DNA of 64,000 nucleotides, from assembly GCA_900545665.1 (NCBI GenBank), contig UQZU01000005.1:16817-80816 (forward strand). The letters run 5' to 3'. Each line of letters starts with the position of its first letter. The first letter of the stretch is position 1. The position numbers and the translations under genes were made by a program. The notes under the pieces were generated by a model. It made no database searches and was not told the origin of the DNA. It saw nothing but the letters and a program-made list of their open reading frames with translations. Positions 22,106 to 34,201 of this stretch are shown here, piece by piece. The stretch is from an uncultured Collinsella sp. GTDB taxonomy: Bacteria > Actinomycetota > Coriobacteriia > Coriobacteriales > Coriobacteriaceae.

Positions 22106-22134
22106 AAAGCAGGCCTTCGAGCCTGCTTTGTTTT
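22106..22134 (+). terminator. Terminator after tRNA-Ser(GGA)
   Basis: AAAGCAGGC and GCCTGCTTT form a 9-bp stem with a CTTCGA loop, followed by GTTTTT. Confidence 0.9.
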
Positions 22135-22144
22135 TACCCCACGC

Positions 22145-22235
22145 GGAGGGGTGGCAGAGTGGTTGAATGCGGCGGTCTCGAAAACCGTTTGGCCTGTATA
22201 AGGTCACGAGGGTTCGAATCCCTCCTCCTCCGCCA
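22145..22235 (+). tRNA. tRNA-Ser (anticodon CGA)
   Basis: Acceptor GGAGGGG pairs with CTCCTCC (one G-T wobble), then discriminator G and an encoded CCA. The anticodon loop CTCGAAA gives CGA for UCG. A long variable arm is present. The last 25 bases before the final A are repeated in inverted orientation at 22300-22324. Confidence 0.98.
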
Positions 22236-22246
22236 TTTTGGTTGAG

Positions 22247-22273
22247 AAAGCTCCCGAGAATGGGAGCTTTTTT
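22247..22273 (+). terminator. Terminator after tRNA-Ser(CGA)
   Basis: AAAGCTCCC pairs with GGGAGCTTT around GAGAAT and continues into a T-run (TTTTTTTG). Confidence 0.92.
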
Positions 22274-22299
22274 GTTTTGAGTCCCTAACAAGCAAATAC

Positions 22300-22439
22300 G
22301 GCGGAGGAGGAGGGATTCGAACCCGCCAGGGCGCGGAGCGTAAAGAAAACGCGCCCGTGGCGCGTTTTTAGCGCAGCGCGGTCGGCGCAAGCCGACCGGA
22401 TAAATTTTGAGCGGAGCTCAAAATTTGGACATCCCTCCT
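22300..22439. repeat. tRNA-associated hairpin element A (downstream of tRNA-Ser)
   Basis: The left end (22300-22324) is an exact 25-base inverted copy of the 3' end of tRNA-Ser(CGA). The right end ATCCCTCCT (22431-22439) is the start of a direct, then degenerate, copy of the same tRNA end, and it pairs with AGGAGGGAT at 22308-22316 to close the element. Inside are three hairpins, including GTCGGC/GCCGAC and AAATTTTGAGC/GCTCAAAATTT. The stretch 22319-22352 matches element B (59808-59840) at 30 of 34 aligned positions, although most of it is not tRNA sequence. No open reading frame is convincing. This looks like a small dispersed element specialised for tRNA 3' ends. Confidence 0.65.
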
Positions 22440-22604
22440 ATTCGACCACGCCCCCATCGCGTTCAGCATCAACCCGGATCCCCTAACATGGAACCTATGA
22501 CCGTACCCAGTCCCGACCGTTTGCCGAGCAATAGGGTCGCAATCGGCGCCGAACATGTACTATGTACGGGCATTGTCTAAACCCGTAACTCAAAGGACCC
22601 CATC

Positions 22605-23294
22605 TTGCCCGTTGCCGCCGCTATGATCGTTACCGCACACGCCTCGGATGCCATGGTTGCCATCCCGTTTTGGCTCGAGATGTTCGCCGTCGTCGCGGCA
22701 TCGATCTCGGGCGTGTTGGTCGCACGCGAGCACAAACTCGACCTGGTGGGCGCGGTCGCGCTCGCGGTGGTCTGCGGTCTGGGCGGAGGTCTCTTGCGCG
22801 ACATGACGCTGCAGGTGGGCAACGTCTACATCCTCAACCAGCCGATGGCACTCCCGCTTTCCATTGCCACGGCGGCCATCATCTATATTTTCCCGGCAAT
22901 CGTCGACAAACCCGAAAAACTCATTCCCCTGCTCGATATCATCTCGGTCGGCATCTACGCCGCCACTGGAGCAGACAAGGCGCTGGTCTACGGCTTTGCG
23001 CCGGCGGTGTGCATCATGATGGGCTTTTTCACCGCGGTGGGCGGCGGCATGTTGCGCGACGGCTTTATGGGCGTGGTTCCGGGCATTTTCCAACGTACTA
23101 ACTTTTATGCCATCGCCGCCATCGCCGGATCGACAAGCTACGTGTGTCTCGTTATGAGCGGCATCATGAGCAATGTCGCCGCGCTGGTCGTATGCGTTGT
23201 CGTCACCATGGGTCTGCGCTGGCTCTCGCTGCGCTTTGACATCAAAAGCCCCACCGAAGAAGACATCGCACGCTTCTTGCACCGTAAAAAGTAG
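22605..23294 (+). CDS. TRIC/UPF0126 family membrane channel-like protein
   Basis: This 229-residue protein has seven predicted membrane segments arranged as two similar halves. Each half carries the family's glycine-rich motif followed by Arg-Asp: GLGGGLLRDM and AVGGGMLRDG. Prokaryotic members form trimeric monovalent cation channels. The start is a TTG at 22605-22607 with AAGGA seven to eight bases upstream; the next ATG, at residue 7, has no binding site. A short basic tail (DIARFLHRKK) ends the protein. It is one of three plus-strand genes left of the origin and stands alone. Confidence 0.87.
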   Translation: MPVAAAMIVTAHASDAMVAIPFWLEMFAVVAASISGVLVAREHKLDLVGAVALAVVCGLGGGLLRDMTLQVGNVYILNQPMALPLSIATAAIIYIFPAIVDKPEKLIPLLDIISVGIYAATGADKALVYGFAPAVCIMMGFFTAVGGGMLRDGFMGVVPGIFQRTNFYAIAAIAGSTSYVCLVMSGIMSNVAALVVCVVVTMGLRWLSLRFDIKSPTEEDIARFLHRKK

Positions 23295-23362
23295 ACAGCA
23301 CGGCACGACCCTTCGAAATGCAACCGAGAGGTTCTTTTAGAGTGCCCACGCGTTGGGTACCC

Positions 23363-23389
23363 TGTTAGGTATATGCCGAACACCTAACA
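23363..23389 (+). promoter_or_regulatory. Inverted repeat in the leader of the beta-helix gene
   Basis: TGTTAGGT and ACCTAACA form an 8-bp stem with an 11-base loop immediately before the AAAAGG ribosome binding site of the gene at 23402. The arm word TTAGGT/ACCTAA also makes up the 12-bp palindromes at 41617 and 45121. Confidence 0.45.
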
Positions 23390-23401
23390 AAAGGATCAAC
23401 C

Positions 23402-24547
23402 ATGACTTTCAATCAAACCGCGGCGACGACGTCACACAAAATGCGTCGCTGCCTGCTTATGGCATTCGCGCTCATCGCACTGGCGATCACTGCGCTTCCC
23501 ACGGCGTCGTTCGCCGGCACGGACACCGCAGGCAACGTACTTGCGACCGACAATGACGCCAATCCGTCCGGCGTCGAGGGTGACCTGTACTGGGCCGGTC
23601 AGGCCCTCAACTTGGACGATGCTTCCATCGACCACGATATCATCGCTGCGGGCGATACCCTCTCAATTCGCGACTGCACGGTGGGCGGCGCCGTTCGTCT
23701 TGCGGCGCGCACGATTGATATCGCCCAGACCACGGTTGATGGCAGCGTGACCGTCGCTGGCCAGCACGTTGTTCTCAACGCCGACAGCACCGCCAACTGT
23801 TTTTACGCGATAGGCGAGACGGTTGCCCTGCGCGGCTTTACCAAGTCGGCAGCGCTTGCGGGCAACACGGTGACCATCGATGGCACCGTCGAGGGCGATG
23901 TCGAGGTTTGGGCCGACAAGCTCATCCTGGGCAAGAACGCCCACATCACCGGCACCGTGAACGCGCACGTCTCCGAGGACCCCGAGCGTGCCGCGGGAGC
24001 CGAGGTCGGCGCGCTCAAGATCGACCGCACCGAGAACGAGGATACTTCCACCGTTAACGATGTCATCGGCGGTACCGTCGCCGCGGCACTCTCGACCTGC
24101 TTTGTCGCTCTGCTGCTCGAGCTCGTCTTTCCGCGCGCGACTGCCAGCGCCGCCGGCATGCTCCACCAGCGCCCCATGCCCCTGTGGGTGAGCGGTCTTC
24201 TGAGCACGATTGCTATCGTCCCCGCCGTCCTACTGCTGATTATCTCTATCGCCGGTCTGTCGCTTGCCGGAGCCCTCTTGTGCGGTGTTATTGGCATCGC
24301 ACTGGTGTCGAGCGCCTTTGCGGGGTGCGCGATCGCGCGCATGGTCGGAAACAGCCAGAACCGTTACGCCATGGCGGCCGTAGGTGGCATCGCCGCGGGC
24401 GCGCTTACGGCAATCCCCCTCGTAGGTGATTTCATCAGCGGCGTGACCTTCGTCTTTACACTCGGCTACATCATCCAAATCATCTGGCGCAACGCCCACC
24501 TCAAGCCGCAGCAGGCCGCCAACACCCCGGGCCTTCCTTCCGCCTAG
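23402..24547 (+). CDS. Secreted beta-helix (bactofilin-like) domain fused to membrane segments
   Basis: This 381-residue protein begins with a signal sequence (basic HKMRR, hydrophobic core, cleavage after ASFA near residue 38). Residues 55-200 repeat short units with alternating hydrophobic residues and Asp/Gly turns (for example TVGGAVRLAARTIDIAQTTV), the pattern of polymer-forming right-handed beta-helix or bactofilin domains. About four membrane segments follow from residue 220 to 365. Bactofilins are usually cytosolic, so an exported copy carried by a C-terminal membrane domain is unusual but known in outline from other bacteria. It may act as a surface or envelope scaffold. Function is not established. 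Confidence 0.7.
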   Translation: MTFNQTAATTSHKMRRCLLMAFALIALAITALPTASFAGTDTAGNVLATDNDANPSGVEGDLYWAGQALNLDDASIDHDIIAAGDTLSIRDCTVGGAVRLAARTIDIAQTTVDGSVTVAGQHVVLNADSTANCFYAIGETVALRGFTKSAALAGNTVTIDGTVEGDVEVWADKLILGKNAHITGTVNAHVSEDPERAAGAEVGALKIDRTENEDTSTVNDVIGGTVAAALSTCFVALLLELVFPRATASAAGMLHQRPMPLWVSGLLSTIAIVPAVLLLIISIAGLSLAGALLCGVIGIALVSSAFAGCAIARMVGNSQNRYAMAAVGGIAAGALTAIPLVGDFISGVTFVFTLGYIIQIIWRNAHLKPQQAANTPGLPSA

Positions 24548-24553
24548 CCGTCG

Positions 24554-24594
24554 ACCCCCCCCGCAAAGGGGACAGGCACCTTTGCGGGGGGGGT
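24554..24594 (+). terminator. 16-bp GC hairpin after the beta-helix gene
   Basis: A 16-bp perfect stem made of an A, eight Cs and GCAAAGG pairs 24554-24569 with 24579-24594; the loop is GGACAGGCA. There is no T-run, so it may be a dispersed palindrome used as a 3' end. Confidence 0.55.
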
Positions 24595-24620
24595 GCAGAC
24601 CAACTCAATCCCTGTGCACC

Positions 24621-24655
24621 AAAAAGGGCGCCGACCATTGCGGTCGACGCCCTTT
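24621..24655 (-). terminator. typA terminator
   Basis: AAGGGCG-C-CGACC pairs with GGTCG-A-CGCCCTT; on the minus strand the stem leads into TTTTTGG. Confidence 0.8.
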
Positions 24656-24682
24656 CTTATTGGCGGTTATAAGCCCCAGCGC

Positions 24683-26521
<1,839 letters not shown>

Positions 26522-26638
26522 GTAGTTCCCCTATCTTCTATCCATATACAAACGGCACGCGTATGCGACCCGCCCAGCGATGCAACGCTCAGCGGGAATA
26601 TTGAGCCTTTTACCGAAAACTCGTTTATTTTAGCGATT

Positions 26639-27088
26639 TTAGATGAGAGGGGTTTCCTCACCTGCAGGTTCAGGGTCGCTCCACATAAAACCATCGCCGG
26701 CGCCCATGCCCTCATACAGCACATATGCCGAAAAACCACTCTCGAGCGTGGTTTCGAAGAAGCTCACGAGCAGAGCATCGTGATAGCTGCCGTCAATCTC
26801 GACGCAGCCGGTGTAGCCGATGGCATAGCGGGCGATACGGCCCAGGCCCTCGTCCTTAAGACCCATCTTGTGCTCGGAAATAAAGTTGGTAGCCGCCTCG
26901 AGGCACGCCTCTTCGCCGTCCTCGTCGAGCGCCGCCAGATATCGGTTGGAAGCAGCGTCCTCAATCGCCACAACTACGCCCGGATTCTCGCCGGCGGCAA
27001 GGTCGTCCAAGAACGCACCAATCAGGTCGCACACCATGGCGTCGAGCTCGGCGGAGACGTTACCGGCGTCCTGCATATCCTGTGCCAT
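26639..27088 (-). CDS. Uncharacterised small acidic protein
   Basis: I do not recognise this 149-residue protein. It is strongly acidic, has no membrane segment or signal peptide, and alternates helical and strand-like stretches (MVCDLIGAFLDDLAAGENPGVVVAIED, then YAIGYTGCVEID). The ATG at 27086-27088 is preceded by GGAAGG. It is the third gene of a minus-strand group with the BFN-domain gene and the small membrane protein gene, 30 bases after the latter. Confidence 0.7.
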   Translation of the reverse strand: MAQDMQDAGNVSAELDAMVCDLIGAFLDDLAAGENPGVVVAIEDAASNRYLAALDEDGEEACLEAATNFISEHKMGLKDEGLGRIARYAIGYTGCVEIDGSYHDALLVSFFETTLESGFSAYVLYEGMGAGDGFMWSDPEPAGEETPLI

Positions 27089-27118
27089 CTTTAGACCTTC
27101 CCATCGAGTCTGGCGTCA

Positions 27119-27508
27119 TTACAGTTCTTGTGCCTCGGCGGCGATCCTGGCGGCAGCGTCGCGGGCGCGCATCATGTCCGCTGCGCGCTTGTCGAGCACC
27201 TTGATCTGACTGGTCAGCATTACCGCATCGACCACACCCCAGATCACGAGGCCCGTAGAGATCGAAAACCCAAGCGCACCAACTGTACCACGAAGGCGCG
27301 AGCAGATTGCCGCGACAAGGGCGGAGACGACAACCATCTTGATAAACGAGCCGCGGCGTTCGCGAAGCGTGCGGGCCTGCGTCACATAGGCAATGCGAGC
27401 CGCCTCAGAAGCCTCCGAGCGCATCTGGGCCTCGCGCGCAATGGCCGCCGCCTCAGCCAACATACCGCCGGCCATCAGCGAACGCTCCGCAGCCTGGCCG
27501 CCCCACAT
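27119..27508 (-). CDS. Small coiled-coil membrane protein
   Basis: This 129-residue protein has an Ala/Glu/Arg-rich, probably coiled-coil N-terminal half (residues 15-55), two hydrophobic segments near residues 57-95 (MVVVSALVAAICS and VGALGFSISTGLVIWGVV) and another helical charged C-terminus. The ATG at 27506-27508 immediately follows the stop codon of the BFN-domain gene with no clear binding site, which suggests translational coupling. No family is recognised. Confidence 0.65.
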   Translation of the reverse strand: MWGGQAAERSLMAGGMLAEAAAIAREAQMRSEASEAARIAYVTQARTLRERRGSFIKMVVVSALVAAICSRLRGTVGALGFSISTGLVIWGVVDAVMLTSQIKVLDKRAADMMRARDAAARIAAEAQEL

Positions 27509-28009
27509 TTAGAAGTCATCGGGGGAGAGCGTATGGACGAACTCGTCGAACTTCTCGAACTCCCGCTCGTCGTCAACTTCCTCGGCATGGGCAGAAACGG
27601 TGCCTAGGCGATTCATGATGTCGTCCTCCACAAACATGGGGGCATTGCTGCGCACGGCAAGGGCAATGGCATCACTGGGACGCGCATCGATCTTATGCTC
27701 GTTGCCATCGGCCAACACGACAACCGTCGCGTAAAACACGGGCGGCTCGGCGCGAACGATTTCGATGCGTTCGAGCTTGGCACCCAGGGCGCCAACAGTA
27801 TCGAGCAACAGGTCATGGGTAATCGGGCGCTCGGCGCGGCCGCTATCGATGCCGCGGCTGATGGCAGCGGCTTCAAACGAACCAGTTTGAATGGAAAGGG
27901 AACGCAGTGGCGCGGGCGAGTCCGATTTGCTGCAGCGCTCGCGAAGCACGATAAGCGATGGCACGGGACCGGCGGCCATGACGATGGTCTCTATGTCGAC
28001 ACGAACCAT
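27509..28009 (-). CDS. Bifunctional nuclease domain protein (DUF151)
   Basis: The 166-residue product starts at the ATG at 28007-28009, six bases after GGAGGTG. It contains the BFN family pattern: ISRGIDSGRAERPITHDLLLDTVGALGAKLERIEI, then FYATVVVLADGNEHKIDARPSDAIALAVRSNAPMFVEDDIM. Plant relatives have nuclease activity; bacterial members are common in actinobacteria and poorly defined. The tail (EREFEKFDEFVHTLSPDDF) is acidic. It heads a three-gene unit. Confidence 0.88.
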   Translation of the reverse strand: MVRVDIETIVMAAGPVPSLIVLRERCSKSDSPAPLRSLSIQTGSFEAAAISRGIDSGRAERPITHDLLLDTVGALGAKLERIEIVRAEPPVFYATVVVLADGNEHKIDARPSDAIALAVRSNAPMFVEDDIMNRLGTVSAHAEEVDDEREFEKFDEFVHTLSPDDF

Positions 28010-28124
28010 GGAACACCTCCGGTACGTAGCGGTTAACACGCGGCAGCTCCACCGCATTGAATAGCTATACTACCCAATCTTTCGCACAGCACACAAAACC
28101 AAAATGAGATTTATCGCAGACAAG

Positions 28125-28153
28125 AAAAAAGCCCCAAGGCAATGCCCCAGGGC
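28125..28153 (-). terminator. Terminator after tRNA-Ala/tRNA-Ile
   Basis: On the minus strand GCCCTGGGGC and GCCTTGGGGC pair (with G-U wobbles) around ATT and run into TTTTTTC. Confidence 0.75.
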
Positions 28154-28168
28154 TCTTCACAGTTTTGA

Positions 28169-28245
28169 TGGTGGACCTGACAAGATTCGAACTTGTGACC
28201 TCCCGGTTATCAGCCGGACGCTCTAACCAACTGAGCTACAGGTCC
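28169..28245 (-). tRNA. tRNA-Ile (anticodon GAT), copy 1
   Basis: The 77-nt gene has acceptor GGACCTG/CAGGTCC, discriminator A and an encoded CCA; the anticodon loop CTGATAA gives GAT. It follows tRNA-Ala by four bases and is identical to the copy at 28393-28469. Confidence 0.98.
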
Positions 28246-28249
28246 ATCA

Positions 28250-28325
28250 TGGTGGAGGTTAGGGGGATCGAACCCCTGACCTCAGGCTTGCAAAGCCCGC
28301 GCTCTCCCAGCTGAGCTAAACCCCC
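28250..28325 (-). tRNA. tRNA-Ala (anticodon TGC)
   Basis: The 76-nt gene has acceptor GGGGGTT/AACCTCC with one wobble, discriminator A and an encoded CCA; the anticodon region CTTTGCAAG gives TGC. The T-arm is AGGGG-TTCGATC-CCCCT. Confidence 0.98.
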
Positions 28326-28336
28326 ACGGAGACAGT

Positions 28337-28381
28337 AATAAACACCCCAGCGGCGACTCGGCTCTCGCTGGGGTGTTTATT
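28337..28381 (-). terminator. 16-bp hairpin between tRNA-Ile copy 2 and tRNA-Ala
   Basis: AATAAACACCCCAGCG pairs perfectly with CGCTGGGGTGTTTATT around a 13-base loop. It would terminate the upstream tRNA-Ile transcript, so the tRNA-Ala/tRNA-Ile pair may need its own promoter or read-through. Confidence 0.75.
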
Positions 28382-28392
28382 GCGAAAGAAAG

Positions 28393-28469
28393 TGGTGGAC
28401 CTGACAAGATTCGAACTTGTGACCTCCCGGTTATCAGCCGGACGCTCTAACCAACTGAGCTACAGGTCC
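28393..28469 (-). tRNA. tRNA-Ile (anticodon GAT), copy 2
   Basis: Sequence and fold are the same as the copy at 28169-28245, including the encoded CCA. It is separated from tRNA-Ala by a strong hairpin. Confidence 0.98.
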
Positions 28470-28512
28470 ATCGCGCAAGGGATATATTAGACGAGTCGTT
28501 ACGCGCGCGTCA

Positions 28513-28695
28513 ACAACTTTTTTGAAAATCTTTGGGAGGGGTGGTCGCTGGGCTGGCGAGATGGTTTTGGTTTGCTGCTCGGACAGTCCTGCGCAAGACG
28601 AAGGCCACATTAAGTGGCCTTCTTTGCGTGCGGAACTCGCGACAAACCAAAACCATCTCGCCAGCCCAGCGACCATGGGATCCCAAGGTTTTCAA
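28513..28695. repeat. About 180-base near-perfect palindrome between tRNA-Ile and gyrA
   Basis: A 32-base perfect inverted repeat (28543-28574 with 28643-28674) is the core. Outside it the flanks still pair imperfectly, out to TTTTTTGAAAA/TTTTCAAAAAA, and inside it a second stem AAGGCCAC/GTGGCCTT closes on ATTAA. The whole forms one long hairpin that both converging flanks could transcribe. It lies 72 bases past the gyrA stop codon. Open frames on both strands give similar short peptides simply because the sequence is palindromic. It is probably a dispersed repeat rather than a gene. Confidence 0.75.
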
Positions 28696-28766
28696 AAAAG
28701 CGGTCGGCGCGCAGTGCGCCGACCGCCGATATATGGGGTCTGATAATTTTTACCAGCTAGAGCCTC

Positions 28767-31508
28767 TTACTCGTCTAGGAGATCTTCTGGCATGTCGTTG
28801 CCGTCGCCTAGATCGACTGGGGCTTCTTCGGGGGCAGAACCATCTTCTGTTGCTTCGCCTTCGGGCTTCTCTTTGGCTGCCGTCATGCGGGCTACGGCGC
28901 ATACGCGGTCGTTGTCGTCGACGGTCATCATCTTGACGCCCTGGGTGGCGCGGCCAGTCTGGCTGATTTCGTCGGTCTTGACGCGAATGACCGTCGCACC
29001 CTCCGTCACGATGAACAGCTCGTGCTGCGGGCCCACCGTCTTCATGGCCGCGAGGTTACCCTTGCGCTCGGTCATTTGGATGGTGTAGACGCCCTGGCCG
29101 CCGCGATTCTGCTCCGGGTAGTCCGCAACCGGCGTGCGCTTGCCGTAGCCGCGCTCGGTGATGACGAATAGATCGCCGTTGCCGTTAGTGACTTCCATGC
29201 CCAGAACGCTCACGCCGTCCTTCAGACCGATACCGCGAACGCCGCTGGTATCGCGGCCGGTGGCGCGCACCTGCTCCTCGGAGAACATGATCGCCTTGCC
29301 CGCGGTGGTGGCCAGGATAATCTTGTCGCCGTCGCGCACGCGGCACACGTTCAGCAGCGCGTCGTCGTCACGCAGGTTGATAGCGATCAGGCCGTCGCGA
29401 CGGCTGCGGTCATATGCGCTCATCACGGTCTTTTTGACCATGCCGCTCTTGGTGGCAAACATCAGGTACTCGTCGGCCGGGAACTCGCGGCAGCTGATGA
29501 CGCTCGCGATCTTCTCGCCTTCCTCGAAGGGCAGCAGGTTGACGATCGCGGTGCCGCGCGCCTGGCGCGTACCCACCGGCAGCTCGTGCACCTTCAGGCG
29601 ATAGACCTTGCCCTTGCTCGAGAAGAACAGCACGTACTCGTGCGTGGACGCGATGAACATCTCATCGATAACGTCGTCCTCTTTGAGGTTGACGCCCGAC
29701 ACGCCCTTGCCACCGCGCTTCTGGGCACGGTAGGCAGCCACTGGGATACGCTTAACGTAGCCGGTGTGGGTGATGGTCACGACCATATCCTCGTCGGCGA
29801 TGAGGTCCTCGACATCCAGGTCCTTCTCAACCTGGCTGATTTCGGTACGGCGCTTGTCGCCAAACTTCTTGGAGATCTCGCGCATCTCTTCCTTGATGAC
29901 GCCCAGAATCTTCTCCTCGTGCGCCAGCAGGTCCTCGTAGTAGGCGATGGCGCGGCGCAGGCCGTCCAACTCTTCTTGGATCTTGTCGCGCTCCAGGCCG
30001 GTCAGGCGGCGCAGCTTCATCTCGAGGATGGCCGTGGTCTGCTCGGGCGTAAAGCCAAAGCGTTCGATCAGTCGGCTGCTGGCCTCGGAGTCGGTCTGCG
30101 AGGAGCGGATGATGCTGATGACCTCGTCGATATGGTCAAGGGCCATCAGGTAGCCCTCGAGGATATGCGCGCGGGCCTGGGCCTTCTTAAGGTCGAAGCG
30201 GGTGCGGCGGGTGACGACGTCGACCTGGTGGTCGATGTAGTGCTGCAGCATCTCACGCAGGCTCAGGCATTTGGGAACGCCGTTGACGAGTGCCAGGTTG
30301 TTGGCGCCAAAGGTCGTCTGCAGCGAGGTGTACTTATACAGATTGTTGAGCACGACCTGCGGAATGACGCCCTTCTTGAGCTCGATGACCAGACGGATGC
30401 CCTTCTGGTTGGACTCATCGCGCATATCCGAGATGCCCTCGATGCGCTTGTCGTTGACGAGCTGGGCGATCTTCTCCTGCAGGGTGCCCTTGTTGACCAT
30501 GTAGGGAATCTCGGTAAAGACCAAGCGGCTGCGGCCGGTCTTGGTGGACTCCACGTGTGCCTTGGCACGCACGGTAATGGAGCCGCGACCGGTCTCGTAG
30601 CTCTGCTTAATGCCGGCGCTGCCCATGATGATGGCACCGGTGGGGAAGTCCGGACCGGGCATGATCTGCATGAGCTCGTCGACGGTGGCGTCGGGGTTGT
30701 CGATCAGGTAGCAGGTGGCCTCGATCGCCTCGGTGAGGTTATGCGGGGCGATGTTGGTGGCCATGCCGACGGCGATGCCTTGGCTGCCGTTAACCAGCAG
30801 GTTGGGGAAGCGCGCAGGCAGTGCCACGGGCTCGGCGAGCGATTCGTCGTAGTTGGGCTGCCAGTCGACGGTATCCTTCTGCAGGTCGCGCAGCAGTTCC
30901 ATGGCGGGCTTTGCCAGGCGGCTCTCGGTGTAACGCATGGCCGCCGCGCCGTCGCCGTCGATGTTACCGAAGTTGCCGTGACCATCGATGAGCGGCGTGC
31001 GCATGGAGAACCACTGCGCCAGGCGAACCATGGCCTCGTAGACCGCGGAGTCACCGTGCGGATGGTACTTACCGATAACTTCGCCGACCGTCCAGGCCGA
31101 CTTCTTATGTGGGCGGTTGGGGTAGATGCCGCTCTCGTTCATCGCGTACAGGATGCGGCGGTGCACCGGCTTTAAGCCGTCGCGCACGTCCGGCAGGGCG
31201 CGCGCCGTGATGACCGACATCGAATACTCGATGAACGACTGCTTCATCTCGCGACCGAACTCCGAAATCTGGAGCTGGCCGCCGTTGATGTCCTCGCCGG
31301 CCGAGGCACCACGGTCGACTTCGCCAAAGCTCTCCTCGAGCTCACCGTCGTCGTCCTCTTCCTCATCATCATCGGCATCGGGGTTATAGGCGTCCGGATC
31401 GCCGTCCTCGCCCTGCTCAGCACGGGCAAGCAGGCGCTTCAGATCATCGGGCATACCGGCATCGCCGGCCTCGTCCATACCCTCGCTATTGTTGATATCG
31501 TCTGCCAC
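28767..31508 (-). CDS. gyrA: DNA gyrase subunit A
   Basis: GyrA carries the breakage-reunion site of gyrase. The start is a GTG at 31506-31508 behind GAGGAGG. The 913-residue protein has an N-terminal extension of about 80 residues that is extremely acidic (a run of Asp and Glu near residues 45-60) before the usual start near [19 protein letters not shown]. The quinolone region reads [15 protein letters not shown], with Ser at the position of E. coli Ser83, and the catalytic Tyr is in AAMRYTE. The C-terminal domain has the GyrA box as QKRGGKG (Gln-Lys rather than Gln-Arg). It lies 11 bases downstream of gyrB. Confidence 0.98.
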   Translation of the reverse strand: MADDINNSEGMDEAGDAGMPDDLKRLLARAEQGEDGDPDAYNPDADDDEEEDDDGELEESFGEVDRGASAGEDINGGQLQISEFGREMKQSFIEYSMSVITARALPDVRDGLKPVHRRILYAMNESGIYPNRPHKKSAWTVGEVIGKYHPHGDSAVYEAMVRLAQWFSMRTPLIDGHGNFGNIDGDGAAAMRYTESRLAKPAMELLRDLQKDTVDWQPNYDESLAEPVALPARFPNLLVNGSQGIAVGMATNIAPHNLTEAIEATCYLIDNPDATVDELMQIMPGPDFPTGAIIMGSAGIKQSYETGRGSITVRAKAHVESTKTGRSRLVFTEIPYMVNKGTLQEKIAQLVNDKRIEGISDMRDESNQKGIRLVIELKKGVIPQVVLNNLYKYTSLQTTFGANNLALVNGVPKCLSLREMLQHYIDHQVDVVTRRTRFDLKKAQARAHILEGYLMALDHIDEVISIIRSSQTDSEASSRLIERFGFTPEQTTAILEMKLRRLTGLERDKIQEELDGLRRAIAYYEDLLAHEEKILGVIKEEMREISKKFGDKRRTEISQVEKDLDVEDLIADEDMVVTITHTGYVKRIPVAAYRAQKRGGKGVSGVNLKEDDVIDEMFIASTHEYVLFFSSKGKVYRLKVHELPVGTRQARGTAIVNLLPFEEGEKIASVISCREFPADEYLMFATKSGMVKKTVMSAYDRSRRDGLIAINLRDDDALLNVCRVRDGDKIILATTAGKAIMFSEEQVRATGRDTSGVRGIGLKDGVSVLGMEVTNGNGDLFVITERGYGKRTPVADYPEQNRGGQGVYTIQMTERKGNLAAMKTVGPQHELFIVTEGATVIRVKTDEISQTGRATQGVKMMTVDDNDRVCAVARMTAAKEKPEGEATEDGSAPEEAPVDLGDGNDMPEDLLDE

Positions 31509-31519
31509 GTTACCTCCTC

Positions 31520-33592
<2,073 letters not shown>

Positions 33593-33655
33593 TTATCGTA
33601 AAAAAATACCCTCGGGAACGAGGGTATTTGGCTCTACAAGGCCACCAGATGCGAT

Positions 33656-34201
33656 TTAAGGCTCTTTTTTGCTTTGCACGCCCTTGGCCCACTCGGCACT
33701 GGCTCTCATGGCATTCTCGAGGGCCTCGCGCAGTTTTTGGTCTTCGATGGGTGCCACTTGGCGCTCAATCTCGGTGCGCTCGGCCTCACTTAGGTCGGCG
33801 TGCGGGGCCGGCGGGCGCAGGCGCTCCTTGGCGGCGGGCGGCGTGTGACCGGGTGCGGTGGTTTTGAACACCAGGCCGTCCACATGCGCACCGGCGCGCT
33901 CCATGCGCGCGCGGATGATCTCACGCAACAGCGTCATTTCCTGCGTCCACGAGGGCGAATCGAGATATACCAGCAGCTCATTGGACTCGGGCAGGTAGCG
34001 CAGACCCGTCACATGCCGCCCCTCGCGCGTGCCCGAGCACACCGCGTTCCACGCGCGATAGACCGCGCGCGACTCCTCGGCAGCCTCCATCTGCGCACGG
34101 CGCTCAGGCGTCACCGACGCCAGGATGCGCTGGCGCTCTGCGTTCAAAAACCCACTGAAGGCGACCGTCTCGCTCTCGCGCTCGCAATTAGCACGTCTCA
34201 C
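33656..34201 (-). CDS. DUF721 / DciA-like helicase-loader candidate
   Basis: This 181-residue basic protein shows the DUF721 core at about residues 35-110 (SRAVYRAWNAVCSG, YLPESNELLVYLDSPSWTQEMTLLREIIRARM), followed by a Pro-rich and charged tail. DUF721 proteins (DciA) load or assist the DnaB helicase in bacteria lacking DnaC/DnaI. The position between recF and gyrB is the standard actinobacterial place for this gene. The start is a GTG at 34199-34201 that overlaps the recF 3' end by 14 bases, with only weak ribosome-binding similarity, so coupling to recF is likely. dnaB is at 18.2-19.6 kb. Confidence 0.85.
   Translation of the reverse strand: MRRANCERESETVAFSGFLNAERQRILASVTPERRAQMEAAEESRAVYRAWNAVCSGTREGRHVTGLRYLPESNELLVYLDSPSWTQEMTLLREIIRARMERAGAHVDGLVFKTTAPGHTPPAAKERLRPPAPHADLSEAERTEIERQVAPIEDQKLREALENAMRASAEWAKGVQSKKEP

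Noticed and set aside
22001..22390. Open frame antisense to the two tRNA-Ser genes (129 codons)
   Set aside because: It is the complement of two tRNAs and element A, with no ribosome binding site; such frames are common annotation artefacts. The same holds for the frame antisense to tRNA-Gly at 59606-59908.
28510..28743. Short open frames on both strands of the long palindrome
   Set aside because: The two peptides resemble each other only because the DNA is self-complementary; no independent coding evidence.
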